Under the pieces are notes generated by a model. That model was not told the origin of the DNA and made no database searches. It worked only from the letters and a program-made list of their open reading frames with translations. A DNA stretch of 64,000 bases from Nakaseomyces glabratus (Eukaryota; Ascomycota; Saccharomycetes; Saccharomycetales; Saccharomycetaceae). The stretch spans positions 186,001-250,000 of the forward strand of contig NC_088951.1 of the NCBI RefSeq assembly GCF_010111755.1, read 5' to 3'. The translations under genes were made by a program, and so were the position numbers. Shown here in pieces: positions 19,983-32,700 of the stretch; within the stretch, counting starts at the first letter, position 1; every line of letters begins with the position of its first letter.

Positions 19983-22367
19983 TCAGCATGAAGAAATATC
20001 CCACCTAGTGTTATTAATATTCAGTAGACACTGAGCTGATGGAGCCCTTCTGTTAATTTCGTAACGAGAACCGTTCAGGCAAGTACCGTTATTCAGCTTA
20101 AACTGTTCCAAGTCGCTTGAAGAGCTACAAAGCTTCCCGTTAAACAAGGAAGAGAAGTCTACAACTTCAGCAACATTTCGGAATCCTCTTCTGCTCTCAC
20201 CGGTTAGGATGAATTGCAACCCGGAGCTATCAGGTGTGGTACTAATAACATCATTGGAGAACAAAGGCACTGATGTAGGTAATCTATCCCAGGTAGCACC
20301 CATATTCAAAGAGTACACAAAACCAGTGGTATTTCTCAAGCCATTGTCTTCCGCAACAATGATGTTACCAAAGTTACCAAGGGCAACTGCCTTTGAGTAA
20401 TCTAATATTTGTTCCCACGTCATACCACCATCCTTTGACAGGAATGTCGTGGTCAAAAGGTAGAAATTATCGAAGTAATCATCACTATCAGTTTCTATAT
20501 CCGTTAGATTGTAATCGTCATACAAGTCATCAAGATTAGTTATATTGAAGGTCCTGTTGAAGTCTTGTGGAGTTAAATTAATATTTCCTTGCGCGACCAT
20601 GATACCGGTCTTTGAATATCCTAGAATGGCGGACAACTGTAAGGTACAGTTGTTGTGTGCAATACAAGAGTAATTTCCCTTTACACTAGAACTGTTGACT
20701 TTCAAATCATTCCATGTTGCACCATTATCAGTTGATATCTTTGATGTCGAGTTCCATATACCAAGAGGAGCCATGATTATAGTACCATTTAAATCCCCGA
20801 AAGTGTAGAGTTGGCTGAACAATGAGTCACTGTAGCTGATATTAGCACTAGTGAAATTCAACCCTGTAGAATCAGAAATAAATACAGAAGAAACATTAGT
20901 AGAACTATTAGAAGCCGTACTATTCGTTACCTCCGTAAATCCCAATGTGAATGGTGAGAAGCCATTACTAAATATTAACTTACCTCCCATTATTTCACTC
21001 ACTGAGAAGACATTGTAAGTAATGGCTGGAATGTTAGCCCTATTGAAATCCTTACCATCTTTGGATACGTAAAGATCAACTGTTCTGAACAATTCAGATA
21101 TTTGACTAAACAGATCCCCTATTGCACCATCAATACCATCGATTCCAGAAATACCGTCAATGCCAGGAATACCATCAACACCAGGAATACCATCTACACC
21201 ATCTACACCCGGAACACCATCAACACCATCTACACCCGGAACGCCACTAGCACCTGGAATTCCACTTGTACCTGGGATGCCACTTGCGCCAGGAATACCA
21301 GGCATACCTGGAATACCTGGAATACCACTAATACCAGGAATGCCGCTGAGGTGTGGTATATCGCTAATGCCTGGAATACCACTAATGCTAGGGAATCCAC
21401 TAATACCAGGTATACCAGGGAAATTTGAAATTCCTGGGAAGTCACTAACAGTTGGCGTAGGAGGTAAGTCATCACTATCATCAGAATCATCGTCGCTGTT
21501 TCCGTTATCATCTCCAAGATTGAATAACCAATTAGCAGCTGTAGTATTAGCGGTCTGCATGATCACATATGAGTCTGTTATCTGAACATCCAAAGGATAA
21601 ATTCCAGACGATAAATTAACGGCTTGCAAAGTTACACCAAAATCTCCTGAGAAAAATACAGTATTATTGAAGCCCCTGTTAGTAGATGTGAAGAAACATA
21701 CTAAATCACTACTGTTTTTGAATTTAGTGGTTGGAGTAGATGCCAGGAAGTGACATAAGAATTTGTCAACTACACTGTCATTCAAGTTAGGAATAGATGG
21801 CTTTATTTCTCTAAAAGATGTACCGTTATTGACCGATATGAATGATCTACCACGGTAGTGTTTTGTATCTAACACCTCGATGAAATTAGATATAATCAAA
21901 CTCTTATTGTGTACGTTTGTAGACACATCAAAGAGCATAGAAGAGTTAGTTAAGTTTGAAATAGGTCCAGATGTTTCATTTCTGCCCTGGGCGTCAAAAA
22001 CGTAGAACACATTCTTAAAACCATAAAATGCTCTTGATTCACTATACAAAGGATCAATAATTACTTCAGGTTCATAGTAAGATTCCATATCATCAAAGTA
22101 TTCACTATTTAGGAAATCGAAGTAGTTGAATGTCCTATTGCTACCATTATGTCTCTGAGGTGTCGCAGTATTGTTAAGCAAAACAGTCCAGTTTTTACCG
22201 TAGTTATTACTAAACAACACAGAAGAGCTATTGTATCTCAGCAAACTGCTTGAGTTACTGAAGACAGCAACACTCTCAGACTCAGTAGCATTGAAAGAGG
22301 TAGCATTTGGTGTAAATGCACATGAAAGCGATGCCAATGCGCACAAAAATATCAACGAATATATCAT
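19983..22367 (-). CDS. Secreted Vps10/sortilin-like propeller with collagen-like insert
   Basis: A 794-residue protein with a signal peptide (residues 1-17, hydrophobic, ending CAF). It is related to one lumenal domain of Vps10, the vacuolar sorting receptor. Asp-box repeats are visible: LYVSKDGKDF, ISTDNGATW, FLSKDGGMTW and YSLNMGATW. The end (LFNGKLCSSSSDLEQF, GTCLNGSRYEINRRAPSAQC) matches the close of the first Vps10 propeller. The protein stops there: no ten-cysteine domain, second propeller, membrane segment or cytosolic tail. Residues 286-300 are Asp/Ser-rich. Residues 312-417 are Gly-X-Y triplets, uninterrupted from 342, inserted in a propeller loop. I count roughly 35 N-glycosylation sequons. 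S. cerevisiae has shorter sortilin relatives (VTH1/2, YNR065C, YNR066C). Likely secreted or periplasmic; ligand unknown. Family assignment is firm; the function is not. Confidence 0.85.
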   Translation of the reverse strand: MIYSLIFLCALASLSCAFTPNATSFNATESESVAVFSNSSSLLRYNSSSVLFSNNYGKNWTVLLNNTATPQRHNGSNRTFNYFDFLNSEYFDDMESYYEPEVIIDPLYSESRAFYGFKNVFYVFDAQGRNETSGPISNLTNSSMLFDVSTNVHNKSLIISNFIEVLDTKHYRGRSFISVNNGTSFREIKPSIPNLNDSVVDKFLCHFLASTPTTKFKNSSDLVCFFTSTNRGFNNTVFFSGDFGVTLQAVNLSSGIYPLDVQITDSYVIMQTANTTAANWLFNLGDDNGNSDDDSDDSDDLPPTPTVSDFPGISNFPGIPGISGFPSISGIPGISDIPHLSGIPGISGIPGIPGMPGIPGASGIPGTSGIPGASGVPGVDGVDGVPGVDGVDGIPGVDGIPGIDGISGIDGIDGAIGDLFSQISELFRTVDLYVSKDGKDFNRANIPAITYNVFSVSEIMGGKLIFSNGFSPFTLGFTEVTNSTASNSSTNVSSVFISDSTGLNFTSANISYSDSLFSQLYTFGDLNGTIIMAPLGIWNSTSKISTDNGATWNDLKVNSSSVKGNYSCIAHNNCTLQLSAILGYSKTGIMVAQGNINLTPQDFNRTFNITNLDDLYDDYNLTDIETDSDDYFDNFYLLTTTFLSKDGGMTWEQILDYSKAVALGNFGNIIVAEDNGLRNTTGFVYSLNMGATWDRLPTSVPLFSNDVISTTPDSSGLQFILTGESRRGFRNVAEVVDFSSLFNGKLCSSSSDLEQFKLNNGTCLNGSRYEINRRAPSAQCLLNINNTRWDISSC
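21117..21434 (-). repeat. Collagen-like Gly-X-Y coding repeat
   Basis: A 9-base periodic tract with a glycine codon at every third position, covering residues 312-417 of the sortilin-like protein. Glycine is unbroken from residue 342 to 417 (26 glycines). From 312 to 341 the register holds with Asn, Ser, Asp and His replacing some glycines. Position X is mostly Ile or Val, position Y mostly Pro, Ser or Asp. An exact 18-base copy at 21198-21215 and 21225-21242 gives a 27-base period, suggesting replication slippage. Confidence 0.9.
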
Positions 22368-23793
22368 CTTTTTGCTTTATTGTCGACTTTGAATACGTTA
22401 AAATTTAAACAAGACATTGAAGGAGATACTTTTTGAAGATAGAATTGTCATACCTCTTTTATATGTTTTCTAAAACCAATTAAAAATGAGCGAATTAAGT
22501 TCAAAGTATGGACTGAAATTTCCCTGACCATATCCTTTTATTTATGATCTTTTAGTACCCTTTAATTTTGTAAGAGCAATGATATATCGTTATTGATTCA
22601 TAATTGACAGTTGCAATAAGGCTAGGGAATTTTGATAGACAGGACGCATTGCTATGAAAGCAAAGTAGCATGTGCGATATTTTTATGATCTACCTTGACT
22701 GAATAAGCCTGTTCATCGCCAAGCCTTCATTGGTGTTATTTTGGCTGTCTCATTGTTGTGCATGAAGAGGAACTAATTACATATTGAGTAACGGAAGAAC
22801 GCCTTAGAGACATTCTTTACATCTAAACTTCATGATCGGTAATAAAGGGTAGTGACAATTTAGGGGTGGCATCACTCCACTGAGTGAATTACCGTTAACA
22901 CATAAAGAATCTATGCTGTTGCAAATAATGTAATACCCAATTCAGCAAATTCGTAATTCTCAAGCCAATCAGCCCTTACTGAAGTCAGAATCCCTAATTT
23001 CTGTGTCATACTTTTGACATGTATTAGTGAGTACTTAAGGGTACTATGACGTGAGCAGTACCCTTTCGCAGCAGCACTAGATACATTAAAAAGTCATGTC
23101 CTTTACCGCAAGTAAACTATCGGCCATCTGTAGTTAAAAACCCTCAACAGACACGGATCCATACATACTCTGCATACTTATTTTTTTTTATAACACCGCC
23201 TATCCAAATGGGACACTCCCCACAAACACATCACAGACACAACAAAGGAAAACAATCCCCTCCAGAGTCTGCATTACAAAAGCCTGCGCTCTCCACCACC
23301 TACTTGACCCTCAGTGGCAAAGGACCCGGCGTGCTATACACAGCAAATGTAGAGAGACCCCAGGTCTTTACCCACCTATCTCACTACTTGGGCATAGTTT
23401 TGCTCTCCAAAGTAGCATTTTTAAAGGTTTTTCCTAATCGGGTAATAGATCACGTGATAACGATGCTTTCCTAGTCAAATCGGCATTTTCAGTGTTGTTT
23501 TCCCAAATTTTTCTCTTTCCCGTTTGGCATCGCCATCCAGTTTGGCGGGAAAAAAACAATACAATTTTAGAACACAACAGTGAACTAGATCTGAGCTATA
23601 TTTCTAAGCGCCGAACTCAATTACCGGAGTGCATAACTATTGTGATCCAGGACGCGAAACACGGGTCAGAAGGATCTTTTCATTTTGTTTTCGAAGTTCC
23701 TTAAGCTTATAGATTTTGCTTGCTCTGCGGAAGCATTTCCGAGAATACAACTTTACCGCTCTGGATATTGCATAGACTATATAGAAAGCAAGA
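22368..23793. promoter_or_regulatory. Divergent region, sortilin-like gene / TRA1
   Basis: A 1.43-kb divergent intergenic region. A Reb1-type CGGGTAA at 23439-23445 and a Cbf1-type CACGTG inside the palindrome ATCACGTGAT (23449-23458) lie about 340 bases upstream of TRA1. Such paired general-factor sites usually mark a nucleosome-depleted promoter. The small open frames here (88 and 70 codons) show no recognisable domain. I see no RNA gene I can support. Confidence 0.5.
23439..23458 (+). promoter_or_regulatory. Reb1-type and Cbf1-type sites upstream of TRA1
   Basis: CGGGTAA (23439-23445) and ATCACGTGAT (23449-23458) lie three bases apart. The second also fits centromere element I, but no AT-rich element II or CCGAA-containing element III follows, so a promoter role is preferred. 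Confidence 0.5.
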
Positions 23794-26700
23794 ATGGCGT
23801 CCGCTGATCAGATTAGTGAGTATGCCGAGAAATTGAAGGACGACCAGCAGAGTCTGGCGTCGCGGTACTCGACGGTGTCTGAGCTGTACGATTTGATGCA
23901 GTTACTGAACACGCCTGAAGAATTTCAAATGTTTCTCACCTCTATGGTGCCTATCATCCTGGAGCAATTGGAAAAGATTGACATAAGCTTCGAGTCCAAC
24001 TCCTACGAGCAGAAACTAAGGTTTTCCTTGCTGGAAATTTTGAACAAGTGTATGGTGAACCAAAGCTTTGAGCCATACGCGGTCAGAGTAGCAGATGCAC
24101 TACTAGATATTCTTCCTAAGGAAAACGAAAAGAACGGTGTTATAATAACCAAGATTCTGACTATACTCTTCAAGTCATTCAAGAATATTTTGGGTGAAAA
24201 GGTGAACTCCTTCATCGATATCATTATCCAATTCTATAAGAACAGGCCCGAGCTTGTGGAGAAGACTTTTTACTCCGATGAAAATGGTGGGTTGGAGAAC
24301 TCCAGTAGTAATGATGATGACGATACAAATAACAATTCCAATGATGAATCTACTATGGAGTCTAATAACGATAGTACCAACATCCTGGACGTCAAGAGCT
24401 CAAGGGGCTCTGTGGATGATGATGTTCACGAGAACTCAACCAAAGGTCAGAAGCTCAGACCATCTTTACACTCCTTTAAAATCTTATCGGAATGCCCAAT
24501 TACAATGGTCACCTTATATTCTTCCTACAAACAGTTAACCACGACTTCATTGCCCGAGTTTGCTCCATATATTATGACTTTATTGAGTATTGAAGTCAAA
24601 CAACAGAAACAAGCAAGAGAGGAAGCTGAGAAGAGAGGCGAACGCTTTGTCTCTGTATCACCACTAATTAATGATAAAGCAGCATACAACGACTTCATCT
24701 TGGCTCAAATTAAAGCTACATCATTTTTGGCATATGTTTTCATTAGAGGATACGCTGCGAACTCACTACAAAATTATATTCCAATTGTGCCTGATTTGAT
24801 TATACGCTTGTTGCAAGATTGCCCTCCTGAATTGCCATCAGCCAGGAAAGAGCTGTTACATGCAACTCGCCATATCCTTTCCACGAACTATAAGAAATTA
24901 TTTCTTCCAAAACTAGACTATCTGTTTGATAAAAGTGTCCTTATAGGCAATGGCTTCACAATGTATGAAACTCTTCGGCCTCTCGCTTACAGCACAGTTG
25001 CTGATTTTATCCATAACATAAGATCCGAGCTAAAACTTAATGAGATTGAAAAGACAATAAAGATGTATACCGAATATCTCATGGACGAGTCCCTTGCGCT
25101 CACAGTGCAAATTATGAGTGCCAAATTACTGCTGAATTTGGTGGAAAGGATCCTGAAACTAGGTAAGGAAAATCCACAGGAAGCACCTAGAGCTAAAAAA
25201 CTCCTAATGATTATCGTTCACGCCTATGTTACTAGGTTCAAAAAATTAAATAGACAATACAATACCATTATGAAACAGCATAAGAAAATTGAAAAGGAGA
25301 AAAATATAAAACAGCATTCAAAAAAGAACCCTCTACCAGAAGTTGCTGATGATACCGACAATTTCATTAAGTCAGTATTGAAGGAGAATTACCTGGAAGA
25401 CACTACCGCCAAAAATAAGGAAGACAAATCAGAGGGTAAGGTAGAAGAGATTGAAGTGGATGAGCCTGTAAATATAGAACTCTTTGAATTGCACGATCTT
25501 CTTCCAATTCAGCTATCCCCAAAGAGTCATAATGACCCTGTTAAGGATGCATTTTACCTTTACAGGACTCTGATGTCCTTCCTGAAAACTGTGGTTTACG
25601 ATCTGAAAATATTTAATCCATCAGCCAATGAGTACACCCTAGCTCATCCAAAACTTTGGGCTTCTGTATCAAGAGTTTTTTCATATGAAGAAGTTTTAGT
25701 ATTAAGAGATTTATTCCATGAGTGCATTATTGGGCTAAGGTTCTTCTCTAGTGAAAATCCTGTTAATAAAGACCTCCTCTCGAAGAAGCATTTTGATATT
25801 ACAATGCCAAGCCTCCCTGTATCAGCTACTAAAGATGGTAGGGAGTTGATGGATTACTTAGCATTCACTTTTATGCAGGTAGATAGTGCAACATTTAATG
25901 AAGTTGTGAACGCCGAAATGGACTTTTTATATGATAGAATGCTAGAAGATTCAGCGCTATTACATGTAGCACAATCTTTTCTAACAAGCGAATTAACATC
26001 TCCGAACTTTGCTGGCATACTGCTCAGATTTCTGAAAAGAAAACTGAAAACATTGGGCAACACTGATTTTAACACATCCAATATTCTCATCAGATTATTT
26101 AAACTTTCATTTATGTCTGTGAACTTGTTTCCTAATATTAATGAAATTGTTCTATTACCACATCTCAACGGACTAATATTAGATTCTCTGGAATACTCCA
26201 AAACTGCTGAAGAACCGCTAGTTTACTTCTACTTGATCAGAACGCTATTCAGAAGTATTGGAGGCGGAAGGTTTGAAAACTTGTACAGATCAATTAAACC
26301 AATTCTTCAAGTTTTATTACAATCCCTTAACGAGAAGATCGTTTCTGCTAGATTACCTCACGAACGCGAACTATATGTGGAGTTGTGCATTACGGTACCA
26401 GTAAGACTGAGTGTTTTGGCACCCTATTTACCATATCTGATGGAGCCTTTAGTATATGCTTTGCAAGAATATCCTGATTTAGTATCACAGGGCTTAAGAA
26501 CTCTTGAACTATGCATTGATAATCTGACTGCCGAGTATTTTGATCCAATCTTAGAGCCAGTAGTTGATCAAGTCTCTAAAGCTCTTTTCAAACTGCTGCA
26601 GCCACAGCCCTTTAACCACACAATCAGCCATAATGTTGTTAGAATACTGGGTAAGCTAGGAGGAAGAAATAGACAATTTTTAAAGACACCTACCGATCTA

Positions 26701-29700
26701 AAAACAGTTGAATCATTAAATGTCGATCTTGTTACAGAAGCAATGGCTAATGGTAAAAATGGCTCAATGTCACTTTCTGTTACTCCTGGTGTTGAGGCTG
26801 CGGTATCAATTATTGAAAATCATGCATCAGATTTGGAGGCCAAATTAAGTGCTTATAAGTATTTGAAATCGGTTTTCTTGCTGTTTATCAAATCTTCGAC
26901 TAAGTTTCCAGATGATTATCACAATATAATCAAAAAAGCAATTGACTTGTTACAGCAAGACAAATTAGAATTGAAGGAGGATTATTCTTTAGAGTGTTAC
27001 GTTCATAGGAAGGAATTTTATGATCAAGAGGCGCTTCTGATAAAGATATTTGAATCTATATTTCTGGCAACCTCTACACCTGAATTAAAAGAGGATGCAA
27101 TGAAATTACTAAATAAACTTGCTGACCATTTCTCCTTGCTACAGGTCAATAAAGCTCTGCAACAAAAACGGTTCCAGTCAGACACATTTAACATAGATAT
27201 CAAATACTCTGATCCGATGTTTTCGACCAATATTCTCACAAAAGCTCTCATGTCGGCACTATCCAGTTATAAGGAAGATGTAAGAGAGTCCAGTATATTG
27301 ACGATAAAGAGAATTTGCGAAAGAAGTTTACTTATCTTTGGTTCTAAATTAGTCTTTAAATACTCATTAGTCCCAGACCTGATGAAAGATGCAATTCATC
27401 TGTGTTTTGACGAGGCATTTTACAATAAAAGAGCTGGTGTACTAGGTATTGGTGCAATAATAGATAATATAGAAGCATCAGAGGAGTACTTAAAGTCTTT
27501 GAGATTTGAGCTAATTGATGGTCTGCTTTTTGTTCTCAAGGATACTCCCGAAGAAGCTCCCGTTCTTATTACAAATGAGGCTGAAAACTTATTCAACAAA
27601 ATCTTAGAGAGAACCTGTTCGGAAATCTCGGAAGATGATCTCTCATCAAAGGGATTACAAAACACCTTAACTGATATTGTTTGTGAACTAAGTAATGCCA
27701 ATCCCGTAGTTCGTAAAGCATGTAAGAATGCTTTAGAACTAATTTCAAAAAATTCTAATATGCCTATCGTCAAATTAATGGATCATTCGAAGCACTTTTT
27801 GCTCTCTCCAATCTTTGCAAAGCCTTTGAGGGCTCTACCTTTTACTATGCAAATAGGTAACCTAGATGCGGTTACCTTCTGTTTAAGCTTACCAGGAACT
27901 TTTTTGCAGTTTAATGAGGAGCTATTTAGACTGCTACAGGAAGCAATTGTTCTTGCTGATGCCGAAGATGAATCACTATCAACAGCTCAGAGAGCTGCAG
28001 AATATAAGACTTCCCAACAACTGACGCAATTGAGAGTATCCTGTATAAAACTTCTTGCACTTGCTTTAAAAAACGAAGACTTCGCCAATGCACAGCAGGG
28101 TAATATCAGAATTAGAATACTGGCCGTTTTCTTCAAAACAATGCTTAAAACATCACCAGTCATTATAGAAACTACATATGAGGCACTAAAAGATGCACTC
28201 TCTGAAAATTCCAGGCTTCCAAAAGAACTTCTCCAAAATGGTCTGAAACCACTTTTGATGAATTTATCTGACCATCAAAAACTTACTGTTCCAGGCCTTG
28301 ACGCTCTTTCGAAGCTATTAGAGCTTCTAATTGCCTACTTTAAAGTTGAAATAGGTAAAAAACTACTAGATCATCTTAATGCTTGGTGTAGAGTGGAAGT
28401 ACTTGATACTTTATTTGGTCAAGACATACACGAACAGACACCTACAAAAATTATTGTTAGTATCATTAATATCTTCCACCTTCTCCCCCCACAAGCTGAT
28501 ATGTTTCTAAATGATTTACTACTGAAAGTTATGTTATTGGAAAGGAAGCTGAGATTGCAAATCGATTCACCTTTTAGAGTTCCTTTAGCGAAATATATGA
28601 ATCGTTTTAGTTCATCAGTGATAGAATACTTTAAGAAGAATATGGCTTTAAGACAGTTGGTTGTATTTATGTGTAGCATCATACAAAAAGAGGAAGCGAA
28701 AGATCTAGCAACCCGCTTTGAAAATGAACTATCAAACTTTTATGAATTTTATATGACATCGATCCCTTCAAACCAAGTCCGTGTGGTGAGCTTTTTAACT
28801 AACATGCTCGATATATTTACAACTGTTTGGAAGATCAGAGGTAATGAATGGCTGAAAGATCAAAAGGATTTTGTAATGAAACTAAAAGATATGGTTGCAT
28901 TGACTATTGACACAATAAAGGAGAACAAATTTTATATAGACCATCTGCAACTGTCACAATCCATTGAGAAATTCCAATTCATATATGTCAACTTGCTAAC
29001 ACATTACCCTAATGAACAATCATTATTTTTTGAATTTATCGAGTTTTTAAATGCCAAGGATATCTGTATGACTGACTGCTTCGATGACTTCATCTTCAAA
29101 AATATTGTGTCCTTGTCTGATAAAGACAAACAAAATAGCTTACTTGAGGAGTCAATAGAATACTCTCTAAAAACTAAATCATTAAATGTGAGTGTATTCA
29201 TCTACAAAAAAATAGTCAACCCATCACTAATATTTGAAGTTGCTCAAAACCAAGATCTTAAATGCTATGGTGAAGCAAAATTGCCAGCCTGGCTCGAACT
29301 TATCGACTCTAAAATTTGGAAGACTAAGAACAGCTTATTATTAGGTACCACCGCAAATTGCCACGACAAGTTTAGGTTTGAGTTGTTACAACTGACTGCC
29401 ATATTGATAAAGTATGCACCAAAGATTCTAACTGATGTCAAAAGAGATATAATTAAGTTCACATGGCATTTTATTAAACTAGATGATATCATACTGAAGC
29501 AATCCGCATATTTGACAACAGCGCTTTACATCAAAGAATTCGACTTTCCTATTAAAGTAGCCACTCAAGTTTTCGTTTCATTACTGAGATCAAGTCCATC
29601 AGAGGGGAAATTTTTAGTGAAGCAGTCATTAGACGTCCTTGCACCTGTGATAGATGAAAGACTCAAGACGACAGAAGATCCAGATATTTGGATAAATTGG

Positions 29701-32700
29701 GTAAAGAGAGTAATGTTTGAGAACACTTCGAGTCAGAACATTATTCTATACCAGTTTATTATAGACCACCCAGACTTGTTTTTCAAATCTAGGAACCTAT
29801 TTGTTTCAAATATAATTCATCAAATGAATAAGATGTCTTTTATGTTGAACTCAAATCCAGAGAATCATATACTTGCGATCGACTTAGCTTCTCTTATTTT
29901 GAGATGGGAAAACAGATCTGCAGGTCAAGCGAACCAGCAATTATTGGATAAAGATGGTGATATCTCTATGTCAGATGCTAATGACACCAATGAGATTAAA
30001 ACTGAACATGGTGAGGGCGAAGTCGTAATAAGTACTATCCCAATGAATTTAAGAGAAACTTGTATTGCTTTCTTGATAAGATATATCTGTGCCAGCAACA
30101 ACCGTGCTTCTGATTCGGAACTGGGATCTCGTACATTGCAAATACTATCAGAATTCTTATCTGAGCAAAGCTGGGAGAATGTTAACGTCAAATTAGAATA
30201 CTTTGAGAAATTTCTCCTTTCACAAGATATGGAAACGGAAAACCTATTATATTATTGCATCAACGCTTTGGATGTCTTATATATATTCTTCCAAAATAAG
30301 ACCGACAAGTGGATTTATGAAAATCTTGCTAACATCGAACATTTGTTGTCGAAATGTATTAGAGCGCATCATCATGATCTCCAAGAAGCTTTACAAAAAG
30401 TTCTCGGCCTGGTTTTGAGAGCTATACGCTTACAAGAGAGCCAGGACAGTAGTGAAGAAGAACAACCTGGTAAGGGATTTATCAGCTCACTAATCAATGT
30501 CATCGAAAAAAATCTTCAGGAGACAGCATCTGTTGCAGCTGGTGTTACTTTGTCGTGGACATTATTTAAGACATTCCCTGACAGTATAGAATCTTTACTT
30601 TTACCCTTAATGAAAACCTTTAGCAAACTTTGTAAGGATCAGCTAAGCATGACTCAACCTAAAGATGCTGTCGCAATGGAAGAAGCACAACTAACTACCA
30701 AATTGCTAGAAAAAGTCTTATTTATTCTTTCAATCAGAATCGGCTCACTTGGTGATTCAAGAAGACCGTTCTTGTCGACGATGGCATTGTTGATAGACCA
30801 TTCAATGGATCAAAATTTCTTGCGTAAAATTGTTAGTATTACTCGTTATTGGATATTTAACAATGTCAGCTTCCCAACAGTGAAAGAAAAAGCTGCTATT
30901 TTAACAAAAATGCTTGCCTTCGAAGTTAGAGGAGAACCAACGTTATCGGAACTATTTTACAATACCGTCTTAAAACTATTTGACGATGGACAATCCACCA
31001 ATCCAGAGATTACTTCGCGAATGGAACAACCCTTCCTTGTTGGAACATGCACCAGCAATAAAGACATAAGAAAGAAATTTATGTCCATATTAAATTCCAG
31101 CATAAAGGATGATATAAAAGAGAGAATCTACTACATTATATGTGATCTTAACTGGGAGTTTATCGCTGACTATCCATGGTTGAATCAAGCGTTGCAGCTT
31201 TTGTACGGTTGTTTAGACTCTACTCAATCATATGAAATCATTAATAGCTATGAATTATCAACTCCATTAACTTTGAAGAGTCTTTTAGAGGAAACGAACT
31301 CTGAAAGTTCTGCTGACGAAACTACTGAAGAACTAACAGCCTTTATTACCACTCATAAGAATGATATTGAACAAATATGTGAAATCAAGAAGGCTGATAT
31401 TTTTGATCCATTGGTAGAAATATTTTATAAAGACCATAAATCAATTCAGAGGGCTTGGGTTAATTTTTTCCCTGAAGCCTATAAGTGCATTCCAAAAGAT
31501 GAAAAGTATGGCTTCATCCGATCTTTGATAGTTTTATTATCAAAACCGAACCCCACCAGACAAAATTCAAACAGGTTGAATGTAATTAACATGTGGTTAG
31601 AATCCTTTGGGAAGATAGAGTCATTCGAGGTTCCACCACATCTTGTAAAATATCTGGCCATTTCATGCAACTCATGGTATCAATCGATAAATATTTTGGA
31701 GTCAATGCAGAATAACTCACAAATTGAAAATGGAAAAATAATAGAGGCCGTTGAAGATTCCTTACTTGAATTGTACATCAACCTTCAAGAGGAGGACATG
31801 TTTTATGGACTTTGGAGAAGAAAAGCCAAATATACTGAGACCAATATTGCTTTATCATATGAACAAGTTGGTCTTTGGGAAAAGGCACAACAATTGTATG
31901 AGGTTGCCCAAGTTAAAGCCAGGAGTGGTGCTTTGCCTTACTCTGAACCAGAATATGCGCTATGGGAGGATAATTGGATTATATGTGCAGAAAAATTACA
32001 ACATTGGGACGTTTTGACTGAATTAGCCAAACATGAAGGTTTCACTGATCTTCTACTTGAATGTGGTTGGCGTGTGGCTGACTGGAATACAGATCGGGAA
32101 GCACTAGAACAATCAGTAAAAAGTGTAATGGATGTACCAACTCCTAGAAGACAAATGTTCAAAACGTTTTTGGCACTACAAAACTTTGCAGATACACGTA
32201 AAGGTGACCAAGATGTACGCAAATTATGTGGTGAAGGTATACAACTAAGTTTACACAAATGGGTCTCTCTTCCAGAGAGATACACTCCCGCACATAAGTG
32301 GCTACTTCACGGTTTTCAACAATATATTGAGTTTATGGAGGCAACCCAAATTTATGGTAACCTGCATACTACGACTGTACAGAACTTAGACGCCAAAGCA
32401 CAAGAAATTAAGAGGGTACTACAAGCTTGGAGAGATCGACTTCCAAATATCTGGGATGATGTAAATATGTGGAATGATCTGGTTACTTGGAGACAACATG
32501 CATTCCAAGTCATAAATAATTCTTACTTGCCATTGATCCCTGCTTTGCAACAAGCTAATAATAATGGCAATATTAACACACACGCTTATAGAGGTTATCA
32601 CGAAATTGCTTGGGTAATTAACAGATTTGCTCATGTGGCTAGGAAACACAACATGCCTGATGTATGTATTAATCAACTTGCAAGGATCTACACCTTACCT

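Noticed and set aside
21160..21585. 141-codon plus-strand frame rich in Pro-Gly across the collagen-like tract
   Set aside because: It is the antisense image of the 9-base repeat: codons for Gly, Ile and Pro reverse into similar codons. There is no signal peptide, and the sense frame is supported by Vps10 similarity on both sides.
22800..23150. Possible box C/D or other small noncoding RNA
   Set aside because: CTGA and TGATGA-like words occur but not in a convincing C/D arrangement with a terminal stem. I could not support a call.
23449..23458. ATCACGTGAT as a centromere element I
   Set aside because: No strongly AT-rich element II or CCGAA-containing element III lies about 85-120 bases away on either side. 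GTCACATG at 19734 and CACGTG at 42977 fail in the same way.
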